Source of the DNA: Cladopsammia gracilis
Taxonomy: Eukaryota; Cnidaria; Anthozoa; Scleractinia; Dendrophylliidae
Length of the DNA stretch: 64,000 nt
Reading direction: 5' to 3'
NCBI GenBank assembly: GCA_022457155.1
Contig: JAJGOT010000124.1
Location: 1,487,501-1,551,500, forward strand
In this document: one piece after another, positions 33,332-44,688 of the stretch
How positions within the stretch are numbered: the stretch's first letter is position 1
Layout of the letters: every line of letters starts with the position of its first letter
Made by a program: the position numbers and the translations under genes
Notes under the pieces: generated by a model
What the model was told of the DNA's origin: nothing
The model's database searches: none
What the model saw: the letters and a program-made list of their open reading frames with translations, nothing else

Positions 33332-33863
33332 AGGCGCCTGCGCTGATTTCCCTTTCGTAAACGGTCGATGCCATTTTTAACGGTCGATGCCATTATTAGC
33401 AAACGGTCGATGCCATTTTTAACGGTCGATGCCATCATTAGCATTCATTAGTAACCAAGCCTTCTTGTAATGGTCGATGCTATTTCTCTCTAGTTTATGC
33501 CTGGATTGGGACGAAAACAGGCTATCATTATTAGATCAAATTGGGTCTAGGTAAAGCGATTATTAGATCTAAGCTAGATTCACGGTTAGGTGAGATTTAG
33601 GGTTAGGGTGACCCGTTATTGATATATATTAAGAAAAGCATGTTTTATAATTAAATTTTTCTTGGGTTTGCCGGATCAACCCAGTGGTCTAGTGGTAAGA
33701 GAGAGATGTTAGCATGCAGAGGTTCCGGGTTCGATTCCAGGTAATTATATTCCATTTTTCTTTTTCTGATAGAAAAAATAATTCTAAAATTGGTGAAAAT
33801 TTTTCTAAGTGTCGCTAAAATGGCAACGACCGTTTACGAAAGGGAAATGCGCGGCGCCTGCAG
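33332..33863. mobile_element. Foldback element with a tRNA-like core and internal 20-bp repeats
   Basis: The left end GCGCCTGCGCTGATTTCCCT and CTTTCGTAAACGG pair with right-end CCGTTTACGAAAGGGAAATG and CGGCGCC. The left arm repeats ACGGTCGATGCCATTTTTAA about five times with small changes. The core has an A-box-like TGGTCTAGTGGTAAGAG and a B-box GGTTCGATTCC at 33,690-33,740, a tRNA-derived pol III promoter signature. Confidence 0.75.
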
Positions 33864-34774
33864 GCCAGTTTGCGACGTTGAAGACCTTGAAGAAATTCAT
33901 TCATGGCGACAAAAGGTTTTAGTTCCATCCCTTCACTAAATATATGCGGATTTCTGTGGACCTAAAGTAAAAAAGCTTTGACAGATCGATTTTGCTGAAA
34001 GGGACAATATACGTTTAACAGGAGAAAGGAAAAGGCTAAAAGAAGTAAAAGAAAGCAATTTTAATTCGCCAAACTTACAAGTTAGTTTGAACTCGCCATT
34101 TGTTGTTGTTATCAAGCGGGCAAAAACTTCACAACACAGGTACGCTTAAAAATTTGCTTTGTTTTTGTCGTAAAGTGTCTTTTATCGATAAATTAGGCTA
34201 TATTTTTTAGATGTACATAACAGACAAATGTATCTTTGATTTTGACATTAGAAATTTATTTAACAACAGTGAGTTGAAAAGGTTTTCTTGTCAGTTTGCG
34301 AGAGAGTATTAATTAAAATTAATTAAAATGAAAATTGTTCACTTCGCGCATATTAGTTTCAAGTTTGAGTGACTCTTGAAAAGTCTGAAAGGTTTTCCTA
34401 TAATTTTGCTCTCTACATTATAAACAAGTAATCGCCTGTTCCCTCGTAAAATTAAGGATTAATATCATGCACTTGTGTTTTCAGAAGCTGTAGAAATTTT
34501 ACTCGGGCCCATGCGATAACATACACTAATTACACCAAAACTCTCATCACAAAATATTGGATTCGCTATATGTTCCATTGAATCGGCTTATAAGCATATA
34601 TCTGTAATGCAAAAATAACTTTCAACTCAGGATCAATTTTTTCTATTTTCACGGGTTATCTGAAATAGCGTGCCAAATTGCGTGATACATTGAAAACCTT
34701 TACAAATCGGAAGCAAAACATCGTTAAAACCTGAAACTTTTTGTGAACGATTGTAACACTGGTACCCGCAATAC

Positions 34775-35212
34775 TATGTTAGAAACGGTTAACACTCGTT
34801 AACATCCCTCAAACGGACCTTTCCTTTTCACTTTAAGTTACATGAAGTAAAACCTATTTCACACTTAGAGTAAAATTAATATCCTTATCCACTATACCAA
34901 CGTGGATTCGCTGCCGGGAGATGTAATTTTTAACATATTTATAGAGTTACCCATAACAATAAATGAAAGCTAACCGTTTTCAAATCAGTGCTTAACCCTA
35001 AACACTGTAGATCAATGCTAAACCCCAAAACGCTACTCTTTGCTTAGCCGGATCTCTGTTCGATCAGTTCTCTGCCCAATAAAATGGGGTTCTGTTCTCG
35101 TGTACGTCAGTACTACGGTATAACGATAAAAATTACTACGTTGTGTAAAACCTCATAAGGTGTCCAAGGTCCGTTTGAGAGATGTTAACGAGTGTTAACC
35201 GTTAGAAACAGC
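34775..35212. mobile_element. Foldback element with ~40-bp arms
   Basis: AACGGTTAACACTCGTTAAC followed by ATCCCTCAAACGGACCTT at the left is mirrored at the right (AAGGTCCGTTTGAGAGATGT and so on). Just inside the right arm is CTCATAAGGTGTCCAAGG, resembling TAATAAGGTGTCCGACG at the same place in the 36.5-kb foldback, so it may be a diverged member of that family. Confidence 0.7.
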
Positions 35213-35459
35213 TTTGTATGATGCATAGTTTAGATTTTTTAAATGTTTATGACACCATGTGCAAACCAATGGCGTTTTGAATCCCACAATGCTCCAGACT
35301 CCCTGTTTTCCCGCGCTTTACCGGTGACAAAACACTTCTCGATAGCTTTCTTCGACAGTCGATTAGGACAATTCAAAGTACTCATCAGTTCATGTCACTT
35401 TGGGAAAAGCCGTCTGCTCTTGCCGATTAATTAGCACTTCGCAAAAACAAATGCGACTT

Positions 35460-35700
35460 AAAGGGACACTGTCCCGATGAAATAATAAATTTTGTTTACC
35501 TTATTTCCATGTTTTATCGCCAACTGCCACCAAATATACAACTTAATTGGATAAAAAGATTATATAGAGCAAAACAGAAGCAGTAGCTTGAAGATAAAGT
35601 GCAGGATTACAAGGATGGAAGTGGATCACAGTCCATCAAAATTCATTTAAATTTGTGATATGCAGGCTGTTAAGAAATCAAAATAGCCATTCTTATTAGC
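35460..35700 (+). mobile_element. Partial copy of the GGGACACTGTCC repeat family
   Basis: AAGGGACACTGTCCCGATGA, then CGCCAACTGCCACCAAATAT and ACAACTTAATTGGATA. The same ordered blocks are found at 38,035-38,240 and, inverted, in 45,970-46,372. Confidence 0.7.
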
Positions 35701-35888
35701 CGTTATTAATCTTTTTAGTCATGGATAATAAGGAGACTAGGTTCCACTAGGTTCCACCATCTTGAAATGAAAAAGCAGCCAATCACCGCGCTTGAAATAC
35801 CCCTACGTGATCATAGTTTCCAATCCAGTCTCTTTATTATCCATGCCTCAGTTAATATTTCTTTACTTTCATCACTTTTGGCGATTTT

Positions 35889-36404
35889 TACTCATGCGCA
35901 TAGCGGCATGAGTCAAGCTTTCGGTAAGGTTTCTTTTCGTCCCGCTTTTTGTAGTCACAAATTGTCTTGTTTTTTTAAAGTTTCCCGTATCCCGCGGGAC
36001 GACTTTCACTGGTCTGATTGGTTGACACGCGACCTCGTGATTTCGGCGTGCCTGTAATCACGTTCTTGTTTTCAAATAGCTGAGTCAAGCCACTAGCATT
36101 TGGACTTCACCGGAAAGGAAATTACATTTTTCGATGGGAATTTATGTTGATATCAATTTGTGATTGAATTTTTCTTTGTGTTGTCGCTAGTTTTAAAAGA
36201 ATGCTTATAAAACGTGTTTAAATTCAGTTGTAAATTCAGTCGTAATAAATGATATCTGATATTATGTAAACAAAACAAGAGTTACATGTCACGCAAAATT
36301 CGTTGAGAGGGAACGGGTGCGTGACCCAGTTAAGATCAGTTAAAATAAACCATAAAACGTTCTCATGCAAGCGCATGAGTATAGGCTACCAGCTAGCCTC
36401 TTGT
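35889..36404 (+). mobile_element. ~516-bp MITE-like element (copy 2)
   Basis: It starts TACTCATGCGCATAGCGGCA and ends GCGCATGAGTATAGGCTACC plus AGCTAGCCTCTTGT. The ends match those of 23,344-23,861; the interiors are diverged. TACTCATGCGC/GCGCATGAGTA is the inverted terminal word. Confidence 0.8.
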
Positions 36405-36540
36405 CTCTTCCTATTTTAAGATAATTTGCATGCATTAAGTGAACAAATTGTTTTGCTCAGACTGTGAGGGCCAAGCGACTCTCGGATGAGAATGGGTTAA
36501 CTCTCATAACAAAGTGAGGAGGGGAAACCTGGTTAAGCCT

Positions 36541-36877
36541 AAAGAATACCGTTCAGAAGGACGTCGGACACCTTATTAAACTTATATAACGGAGTAACTG
36601 GTTAGCTTTCAGTTGATGTTATGGGTAGCAGTTTATATAGTTAAAGTTAGGCCTGAACAACCCGAGAAGCTAGGTGGTACGGTGGTACAGTGGTACAGTG
36701 GTACGGTAGGCTATGTAAGCCTAAGCCTAGCTGAGATCACAGGTTCAATCCCGAGTGGGGAATTTTAGATTTTCTTTTTTGCACATAAAAATTTATTGAA
36801 AATAAAGTTCTAAGTGTCGACATTACGTTATATAAGTCTTAATAAGGTGTCCGACGTCCCTCTGAACGATATTCTTT
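36541..36877. mobile_element. Foldback element with tRNA-like core (copy 2)
   Basis: The core at 36,573-36,850 matches that at 4,594-4,846 (CTTATATAACGGAGTAACTG, AACCCGAGAAGCTAGGTGGT, GGTTCAATCC, GTGTCGACATTACGTTATAT). The arms AAAGAATACCGTTCAGAAGG / CCTCTGAACGATATTCTTT are unrelated to those of copy 1 and extend weakly to about 50 bp. GGTACAGT is repeated three to four times in the A-box region. Confidence 0.8.
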
Positions 36878-38034
36878 AGGCACAACCGGGAAACCTGAAC
36901 AGGGTTCGAGTTATACGGAGTTATAGTCATTGAGATTGCACGGTAATTTCACTACTTTAGCTAACACGTCGGGGGTTTGTGGGCTCAAATCTCTGCCAAA
37001 CAAGTTTTCTTTCTTTTAAATTGTCTTTATTTTGATTGTTATATTTACCAACATTTTTTACACAACATGATAAATGCCGCGGCTTCTCGGGATTTTTCGT
37101 ACTAGTAAACCATCTATTTATTTTGATCATCTCATTAATTTAATAATAGCATGTACCAGAAGAATATAATAATTACCTATTTCCTGTTAATAAAATTTGT
37201 AAGAATTTCTGTCATTACCACCATATTGGATCAACAAAGGCTATAACTTTGGTTGAATTTTAAAAACCGGTATGCATGCTAGTTTACTCAAGCCTAGCAT
37301 AAAAAGTAGTTTTACATTAGGACCTATGACTATTTAGGACTTATGACTGCTTATCCTGTTTATCTGGTAAATTCCCACTGCATTGTTTCAGCCCTTGTTT
37401 GCAAGTGGCGAATAGTTTAACAGGAACGATAAACTGCTAAATTTTCTATTGAAGCAAGCACGTTTCATCCATTACTCTTGCCAACAATATATTAAGGTTT
37501 TTAATTTTGTTGCCTTATTACTTTGACCTCGATTTTTAATCAACAACCGTTAATCACTCTTCTGTATTAAATGTTCCTACAAACGAGGTCGCGTTATCAT
37601 AATTACTTTAAGCAATTTTCCATGCTCTGTTTAATTCGTATTACAAGTTTTGGCATTCAGTCCGTTCTATTTGCTTTCGTCAGCAGTGCTAGGCACGTTG
37701 TAGTACGGACGGGATCAGTTTTTCAACCAGTTGCAGGAAACTGGGGCGAGTACATGGGTCCTCCCTCCAGCATTCAGTCATTAGTTCATGTCTGTTATTG
37801 ATGAAAAAGTTTGAAATAAAAATAACAACCGGTTCAATAAGCTCTATATTCCCTTATCAGTTCATGTGTACAATGGATAAAGAAATGAAAACAAATGAAA
37901 ACTGTTCAGATGAATTCTACAGCGAGAACATTCCACTGAAAATTTAACGGAACGTTTTCATATATCAGCAACCGTGTTCTTTTGCATACTTTTCATTTTC
38001 TTAGGTTTCGTGGCCTCAATTAACAAAATTCACT

Positions 38035-38425
38035 ATCATTTTTCCATGGTATAACGCCAAATGCCACCAAATATGCAACTAAATTGGATACAAATGTTCT
38101 ATAGAGTAAAACAGACGCTGTTATAAGTTTGGAGATAAAAAGTAGGATTGCAAGGATTGAAGTGGATTACAGTTCATCAATTTTGATTTCGTGACAGGCG
38201 GTCTAGAAATCAAAATTGCCATTCTGGTGGAATTTTAACCTTTTTAGTCGTTATTTTGTCTCTTTACTTTTATATATTTTTTTCTTTCATCACTTTTGGT
38301 GATGTATTCTTCCTATTTCAAGATAATAAAGCAAACTTAAATCATGAAACACGATATATCAGACGATATATCACACACGATATATCAGACGATATATCAC
38401 ACACGATATATCAGACGGGACACTG
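38035..38425 (-). mobile_element. GGGACACTG family element, near complete
   Basis: It holds AACGCCAAATGCCACCAAAT, CAACTAAATTGGATAC and GTGACAGGCGGTCTAGAAAT, and ends AGACGGGACACTGCCCC. Near the right end a CACACGATATATCAGACGAT unit is repeated (38,350-38,415). Confidence 0.7.
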
Positions 38426-39341
38426 CCCCCTTTATCGTCAATACAACGCTGGATAAAGCGATTTAAGCTAATTTTGCTTACATTGCTAAATAAAGAACTT
38501 ACACGTCATCGCAGCACATGTCAGGCCTTTCCATGCGATAACCAGTGTTGATCAGTTGATACAGCTCTGTATTGGTCAGCAAGGGGTATGGTACACCTCC
38601 TGAATTGCGCGATTTGAAGATGCAATTTGCGCGCGACAAAAATTTCATCGACAAGTGCGACAAAAATTGCACAAAAAATCGCCTGTGTAAACGGACCTTA
38701 AGATGCATTTACACGAAAAGCTAAAGTTGGCGAACTCAAGCTTGCTTGTGTGAACATGACATCAAGAGTTGACAAACACTTTGGAAAACTGTTGGCGACA
38801 AACAGAACTTGTTTCTATTCTTGCCAACTTTTTCTTCAACTTGTATGAGTTGGAAACTCGTGAGTATTCGACGTGTGAACGTTTTCTGCCAACTTCAGTG
38901 TGTGCAATCTCGTTTTAGAGGGTTCTCTCTGATCTCTTCAGTCTCTTTCGAGAAGAAAGAACCCCGAGAACAAGATTGAGGTGTCTAATATCAAAATTTC
39001 AATTCTCCTTTCTTGTCCCTATACATTTCCTATAGAAGTAGTGGGGAGAAGTTGTTGAAATATCAAGAGAATTCATCTTGTGTGATCATGTCCTTAATTC
39101 TCATGACCTTTTTTATTGATAAGACATTGATATTACAAGGAGAAATTTGATGCTGATCACTCTTAGGGCTTAAAGGGTTGACGCGGGGTCGAGCGTTTAC
39201 AATACTAACATACAATGCCAGCTATCACTGAACTATAGGCAACACTCAATTTTCTTTACTTATTATCATTTTTACTGACAACTAGGCAACGGGTAATGTA
39301 TTTATCTGTTCAGTATTAAAGAAATAAAAAACGCGCCGAGT

Positions 39342-39490
39342 GCATTATTGAGTTATATAAGCACGCGGGAATTTTTAAGAACACGAGAGAAGTGCAGAGA
39401 AGCACGAGCCAAAGGCGAGTGCTTCTCGCACTTCTCGAGTGTTCTTAAAAATTCCCAAGTGCTTATATAACTCAACAATGCACGAGGAAC
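39342..39490. repeat. Palindromic element, ~65-bp arms
   Basis: GCATTATTGAGTTATATAAG, GGGAATTTTTAAGAACACGA and GAAGTGCAGAGAAGCACGAG pair with the inverted right arm. AAGAAATAAAAAAC at the left and TTTTTTTATTTCTTT at the right extend the pairing. The centre is GCACGAGCC/GGCGAGTGC. Confidence 0.85.
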
Positions 39491-40103
39491 AAGTTTTTTT
39501 ATTTCTTTTATAAAATAAAAACGGTCATAATGAATCTTACGTCACGCGGGTGCTTTATCGAGTTATAATGAACTCGCGGGAACCAATCATAGCGCGCGCA
39601 TTTCCTTGAGCATTTTATAATAACACATAAACAAGAATTTCTTGTTCAACAATGGTGACTTTTTATGTTATGTTTTTATCAGATAATACTATTATAAGAA
39701 GAAAACAACGTTTAGTGATGGAGATAAAAGGCCAGTCATTCTTCTCGCAAACAAAATTCACAGGACAAAAAGCAAATTTTTACTTTAAGTGCTCAACCGG
39801 TTAGCACTTTTATTCGCACGTCTTCCGAAATCTAAGCAGCAATACATTCTTTTTCCTGTTTTTACTCGTTCCTTCTTTTATGGGACTGATTGTGCTTGAA
39901 AAGAGACGTCATAGCGACTATCGTATTTCCTCGAACACGCGCCGGCGTTGTTTTTGCCTTGATCATCAATAAAACTGGATTAAATTTCACTGAATTTTGC
40001 AGTAAACGGGGAGTAAATCCAATCTTCTCTTTCCTAATTTCTTTTTTGGAACTTTCTTTATTGGAAAGAGGTTGGTGGTTTACATACAAGTTTTCATGAC
40101 ACT

Positions 40104-40234
40104 AGCCTGTTCCAGGCGTTCAGATAGTGGGAAAAGCGCTAATAGTTGGGAAGGCGCGATCCCCGCTTTTTTTCGCTCGCTTTTCTTCGCGCCTTCCCCA
40201 ACTATTCGCGCTTTTCTCACTATCTGAACGCCTG
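40104..40234. repeat. Palindromic element, ~50-bp arms
   Basis: The left arm CCTGTTCCAGGCGTTCAGAT, GTGGGAAAAGCGC and ATAGTTGGGAAGGCGCGA is mirrored on the right, ending CGCCTGGAACAGG. The loop is about 25 bp. A related, more eroded form (ATTCCAGGCGTGCAGG ... ACCTGGAACAGAAT) lies at 48,378-48,551 in a KIF14 intron. Confidence 0.9.
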
Positions 40235-41221
40235 GAACAGGATATCATGACACAAAATGAGCGTTTATTCGACGTAGACCGGATAACCGGAGGCAACATA
40301 ACATTTTCAAGTGAAATCAATTGTGCTTTTGTCATATTTTAACGGCTTTTTAAATCCAGCAATGGACGGTAGTCTTTCGAGGGCCGTAATAACTAAACAC
40401 GACGGAATAAATCGTTGCTTATCTGTGTTATATCTGCTTATGATTCCGGTAAAATTTAACCTGATTGGTTAATATATTGACTAGGTAAGAAATGACATGC
40501 GACATAGACCAATAGCGTTCTTTGCTAAACACCTGGCGTCGCGTAAGTTTCCGTTCTTCACAGTAGCACAAAAAATATTATGCTTTTCTCGATTTCATAA
40601 TTTTCATTTCATATTCAGTGCAGATGGTGACATATGGATCAGCTAGTGTCGGTGAGATTGGAAATGTAAGCTATTTTATATGATCAACAAATGTGTTATT
40701 CGCTTGAAGCCATCGAAGGTTTAATCTTTCTCTCAGCGAGGTAGCTAACACGAAGCTTACAAACGTAAATTTTTAATTTGTATTCGCTGATCTATTGAAC
40801 TGAATTGATATTTTAACCGCAAAGATTTCTTCTCGACATACAGTTTGTTTTCTTCACTAGCTGGAACATCAGTCGCTTAAAACGAAAACGAAAGATTGTT
40901 TGTAGCTTCAGTCTCTGAGGCAAACAGACAACTTTTACTTAGCCGTAGAACTGGACATCATAGAAGCTTGAAATATTGGAAAATTAACTAACACATGTGT
41001 GTTTTCGTGTATGGTTCTAACAAAAACATAACAACAGCATATTCTTACACTTTACGGCAGTGAACCTTGAGAAGAACCAGTAACTAAAAAACAGAGACAA
41101 TCTGTAAATCCTTTTGGACAAATTGTCGATCAAGTCAAAGAAACAACCTTATATTTTATAACAAAGAACTGCGAGAAGAAAGACCGGCTGGACTTAACCG
41201 ACGACTATACTTAACGAAAGC

Positions 41222-42031
41222 ATGGATAAATCGCAAGAAATATCCATGAAAACTCCAATTGTACAACAGGAAACGTCGGTAAATGTGACAATGGAGGCAA
41301 TGAAACCTCAAGAAGATTTCGGAACGTTTCCTTGCGTGTCTCCTTATGACGACGAAAACAGAAAGCGAAATATTAAACTTTCAGCGCAAGAAAAACAACG
41401 CTGGCGTAGGGCAGCTTTAGCCGTGTCTTATGCCTCGATGTACGTTACACTGATGCTTGCAATCGCTTCGTTTGTAAGTTCGGGGATTTCCGAAAGCTCC
41501 GCGGCGTTCGCAGTAGCGTTTGACGCTATGCTTGGCGTGGTGTCGTCAGGAGTCATCGTTTGGCGTTTTTACCACGGCGTCAACGGCGTCTTAGGCCCGG
41601 AAAAGGAGCGAAGAGCGTGTCTGGTCATCGCGGTCTGCTTCATTATGTCCGCGATCATGATGTGTGGAAGAGCGATAGAGTTCCTTGTTAGTGATATGGA
41701 GCCGAGACAAACAATCACCCTCATTTCGATATCGGTAATCGGGTTTCTGTGCTACTCCTCGTTCTTTTGGCTCAAATTCCGCATTGCTGACAAGTTACAG
41801 AGCTTAGCATTGAGGATTGACTCTATAGACTCGGCCTGCGGTGCTGCTATGGCTCTTGGCTTGATCATCAGTACGATCATCTACAACGAAATGCATTCAA
41901 CGTGGTGGTTAGATTCCGGCATTGCTTTGGCGATCGCCTTCGTCACATTCTGTTATGGCTGTCTGATTATTTTTAAAGTAATGTGGAAGAAAGAGAAATT
42001 TGGAGTTCCCGAAGAATACGAACTGTTTTGA
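41222..42031 (+). CDS. TMEM163: TMEM163-like membrane protein (paralogue B), intronless
   Basis: 269 residues from the ATG at 41,222 (context AAGCATGG) to the TGA at 42,029-42,031. The layout matches paralogue A: a polar N-terminus of ~60 residues, then six hydrophobic segments (about 64-86, 94-114, 132-152, 164-184, 200-220, 231-253) and a short charged tail. The TM2 motif ESSAAFAVAFDAMLGVVSSG keeps the first family aspartate (D101) and has glycine (G105) where human TMEM163 has the second. ALRIDSIDSACGAAM parallels ALVADSIDALSGAGM of paralogue A. Family members bind and export zinc. The two genes are clearly homologous but well diverged, and both lack introns, consistent with an old retrocopy or an intronless ancestor followed by duplication. 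Confidence 0.85.
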   Translation: MDKSQEISMKTPIVQQETSVNVTMEAMKPQEDFGTFPCVSPYDDENRKRNIKLSAQEKQRWRRAALAVSYASMYVTLMLAIASFVSSGISESSAAFAVAFDAMLGVVSSGVIVWRFYHGVNGVLGPEKERRACLVIAVCFIMSAIMMCGRAIEFLVSDMEPRQTITLISISVIGFLCYSSFFWLKFRIADKLQSLALRIDSIDSACGAAMALGLIISTIIYNEMHSTWWLDSGIALAIAFVTFCYGCLIIFKVMWKKEKFGVPEEYELF

Positions 42032-42737
42032 GGATTAACAAAAAAAAAAACATTTAAAATTTATTTAGTATTTTTTTTGTATCAAGGAAAGCCTTGCTTT
42101 GAATTTAAAAAGTTGCGAAGTAAAAATTGTATTTCACTGCTGAAGGGTTTAAAGTTTACGGCGGAAGCATGGAACACCTGCCTTAAGCTTATACATTTTT
42201 ATTTTTCTTACTTTAACATTTTTTTATTTTTCTAACTCTAAATTAAAATATTATTTTAGTTTAAATGAAAGCCGGCTATGTTGTACGATACCATGAAAAG
42301 GAGCTATATAAATTGTACATGAATAAGATTTGTGAAATGTGCGTTCACTGCCATATTTGAAATGCAATTTAGAACCGTATTTACTGCAATAAGTTTTCTT
42401 CGTGGAGAGGAAAATTATAATAATGCAAATAACAATCAACTGACATTCGAGGTAGAACATAGACAATTCATAAATTTTTAATGTTAAACTGTACAGAATA
42501 CACATTAGTATTTAATATTACCTTTGGCGTGTAAAACGTAAATGTACAAATTCAAAGTTTAACTTATAGACGTCTATATTTCTTTTCATTATTCCGTGTC
42601 GCAATCTGAATCTAAAATTTTGTCAGCCTGAAATGCTAGATTCATATGTAAATTAATTTAAATCTTACATTGTATTGTTATGCGAAATAGAAAAATCCAA
42701 GGAGAGTGCGAAAAGAAGGCTTTCTGCCATCGTGGGT

Positions 42738-42863
42738 GTTTCTTGGTGTTGCGGAAGCCATTGTTGGTTAGCTTTTGTGTTGTGGTGTGGGTATTGTTCA
42801 GTGTCTTTTGAATCTTTTGTTTTATGTCATTTGGTGATCACACCATCCGCAACACCAAGAAAC
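42738..42863 (+). mobile_element. 126-bp MITE, copy 2
   Basis: Inverted orientation relative to 8,837-8,962, with the same length and the same GTTTCTTGGTGTTGCGGA ends. The interior ACAATACCCACACCACAAC block is conserved. Confidence 0.9.
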
Positions 42864-43179
42864 TACCGCCATTGTGAAGTGCACTTTAAAACTAGATACA
42901 ACAATTCTTGCAACCAAAATCTATCCTTGTAGCAGCGGGTTTGGTAACAGTTCCTGTGTTTACTATTTTGTTTTCATTGATTTATTCCCCGATATGGAAT
43001 TGCTACAGAAATGTTATCTTACATTTCAAATTTTTTACTCTGTTACTTTCGATTTCTAGGTATAAAATTTATCGGAGGCTATGACAGGCTCCTGAGTGGG
43101 GCATAGAAAATAATCAGAGAAAAGGGAACAGGGCGAGAATAAATATAAAATAACACGGCAAACTGATCCTTACGGCGTA

Positions 43180-43760
43180 GAAAAGATTGAGGCAAGAAAA
43201 ATAAAGTAAAACGAAATATATATATTTTGTGCCCGATATTTCGGTTTGAAACACAAACCTTTGACGGGGGCTAAAATAAAAATGAGTATATACGTTAATA
43301 TCGTTACAATTTAAAAAGTTTAAAATATGGAACCAAGAAACATGATAGGTTACTACATTGACAGGTAAATAAAAAAGCGTCCTTTGATAAACTGACAAAT
43401 ATGATAGTTGACTAAATAATGGCAGGCAGTTTTGTTAAGATAACATAATTAGTGCAGTTCATCGCGTTTATTAATACCCGAAGGTTCTAGTGTTTTTGCT
43501 TTGTCGATGAGATGAGCTTCACGTGCCTTTCTGACAGTCTCTTATGTTTTTTATAAGCTCGATGGGAATGAGTATGATATCATTGAGTGAGTGGCCTGGC
43601 TGGTTGACGTGTTGTGAAATTGGAGTAGGCATCTGTAGTAAATGAGGTTTAGTCACCGAGCGGCGATGTTCTCCTAAGCGTTCGTTGAGTCTGCGTATAG
43701 TCTCACCGATGTATTGTTTTTGAACACTGAACAGAGCGAGGACTGGGGAGAGGAACAAGA
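43180..43760 (-). mobile_element. Penelope-like retroelement remnant with a GIY-YIG endonuclease fragment
   Basis: On the - strand, 43,530-43,735 reads QKQYIGETIRRLNERLGEHR, then HVNQPGHSLNDIILIPIE: the YIGET...R...H start and GHS..D motif of the Penelope-type GIY-YIG nuclease. After a frameshift near 43,530 the frame continues RKAREAHLIDKAKTLEPSGI then NKRDELH (to about 43,450), the usual end of that protein. Further left, GATATTTCGGTTTGAAACAC with a GACGGGGG word looks like the terminal repeat. The reverse transcriptase is absent, so this is a truncated dead copy. Confidence 0.85.
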
Positions 43761-44187
43761 GATGGGGTACAATTGGCCCTTTTTCGAAAAAAAAACCGTC
43801 ACGATTCCAAATATCTGAAAAACACCGAATAAGCTGAAAACCAGGATCCATAAATAGAATCCTCATACTAAATTGAACGAAAATGTGATGTTTCGTCGAG
43901 ATTTGCTCCACATGTAGAGGGGAATTGTGCACTGGGGAGCGGGGGAAAGGACGCCTGCAATGAAGACCCCCTTTTGTTCATTTCTTCGGACGTTGATGGC
44001 CGCAAAATTCCACTTGGCTAATTCGCACTGGGTGGTGAACAAACAGTAAATTCCCGCGTGAACATCCAAACGTAATTTAAGCGCGTGCCAGTTTCTGATT
44101 AGTGAACTAATCGTATCAATAAAATTCTCGATTGTAATTGGTCATTCACGCGCCTATTTCTTACGTAATTGGCGCGTGGTCACGTGG

Positions 44188-44403
44188 GTGTCCAATTACA
44201 GCTATCCAATTACAACTTTTTGTAATAGATGGTTTTCACGTTACGTCACTGCGGCCATGTTGGTGTACAACAACAAAAGAATTTTAATGAACTTCTTTTG
44301 TTATGTACACCAACATGGCCGCCATGACCTTCGTCATTTGAGCCCCACAGGACTGAAGGTCACGTGAGTGAAAACCATCTATTGGATAGCTGTAATTGGA
44401 CAC
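44188..44403. repeat. Palindromic element, ~90-bp arms
   Basis: GTGTCCAATTACAGCTATCC, AATAGATGGTTTTCACGTTA, CATGTTGGTGTACAACA and AAAAGAA are mirrored on the right in reverse order, with one arm carrying extra bases (ACCTTCGTCATTTGAGCCCC). The loop is TTTTAATGAA. Confidence 0.85.
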
Positions 44404-44579
44404 CTACGTTGCGCGCGCGTCAATCAGGTGCACTTAAATGGTTTTTTCTCGCTGTTTCATCCTGCTTTCAAACTGATAGAAAATAACCTTGACGCTTTGA
44501 GTACGAAAAACTCCACAGAGACTTTATAATCTCGAATTTTGTTATTGATTCGATTAATTAGTAATTGAACTTCGTGTCG

Positions 44580-44688
44580 TGTAATTCAGGGGTAATTGTG
44601 CTCGTAATTTCAAATCGTCCTCGCGCTACGTGCTCGGCCGATTTGAAATTACTCGCCCGATCACTCCCTGAATTGTACTCCACTCAGT
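44580..44688. repeat. Palindromic element, ~45-bp imperfect arms
   Basis: GTAATTCAGGGGTAATTGTG and CTCGTAATTTCAAATCG pair with CGATTTGAAATTACTCG and TCCCTGAATTGTAC. The centre is GTCCTCGCGCTACGTGCTCG. Confidence 0.75.

Larger units (their letters stand above)
32926..41221. other. Intergenic region rich in foldbacks and MITEs
   Basis: No protein-coding gene supported in 8.3 kb. It holds foldbacks at 33,332-33,863, 34,775-35,212 and 36,541-36,877, MITE-like elements at 35,889-36,404 and 38,035-38,425, palindromes at 39,342-39,490 and 40,104-40,234, and TTGGCGAACTC/GAACTTG-type words at 38,690-38,890 that also look like a degenerate MITE. The last ~600 bp, from about 40,620, probably include the promoter and 5' UTR of the gene at 41,222. 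Longer open frames are short, lack domains and overlap repeats. Confidence 0.6.
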
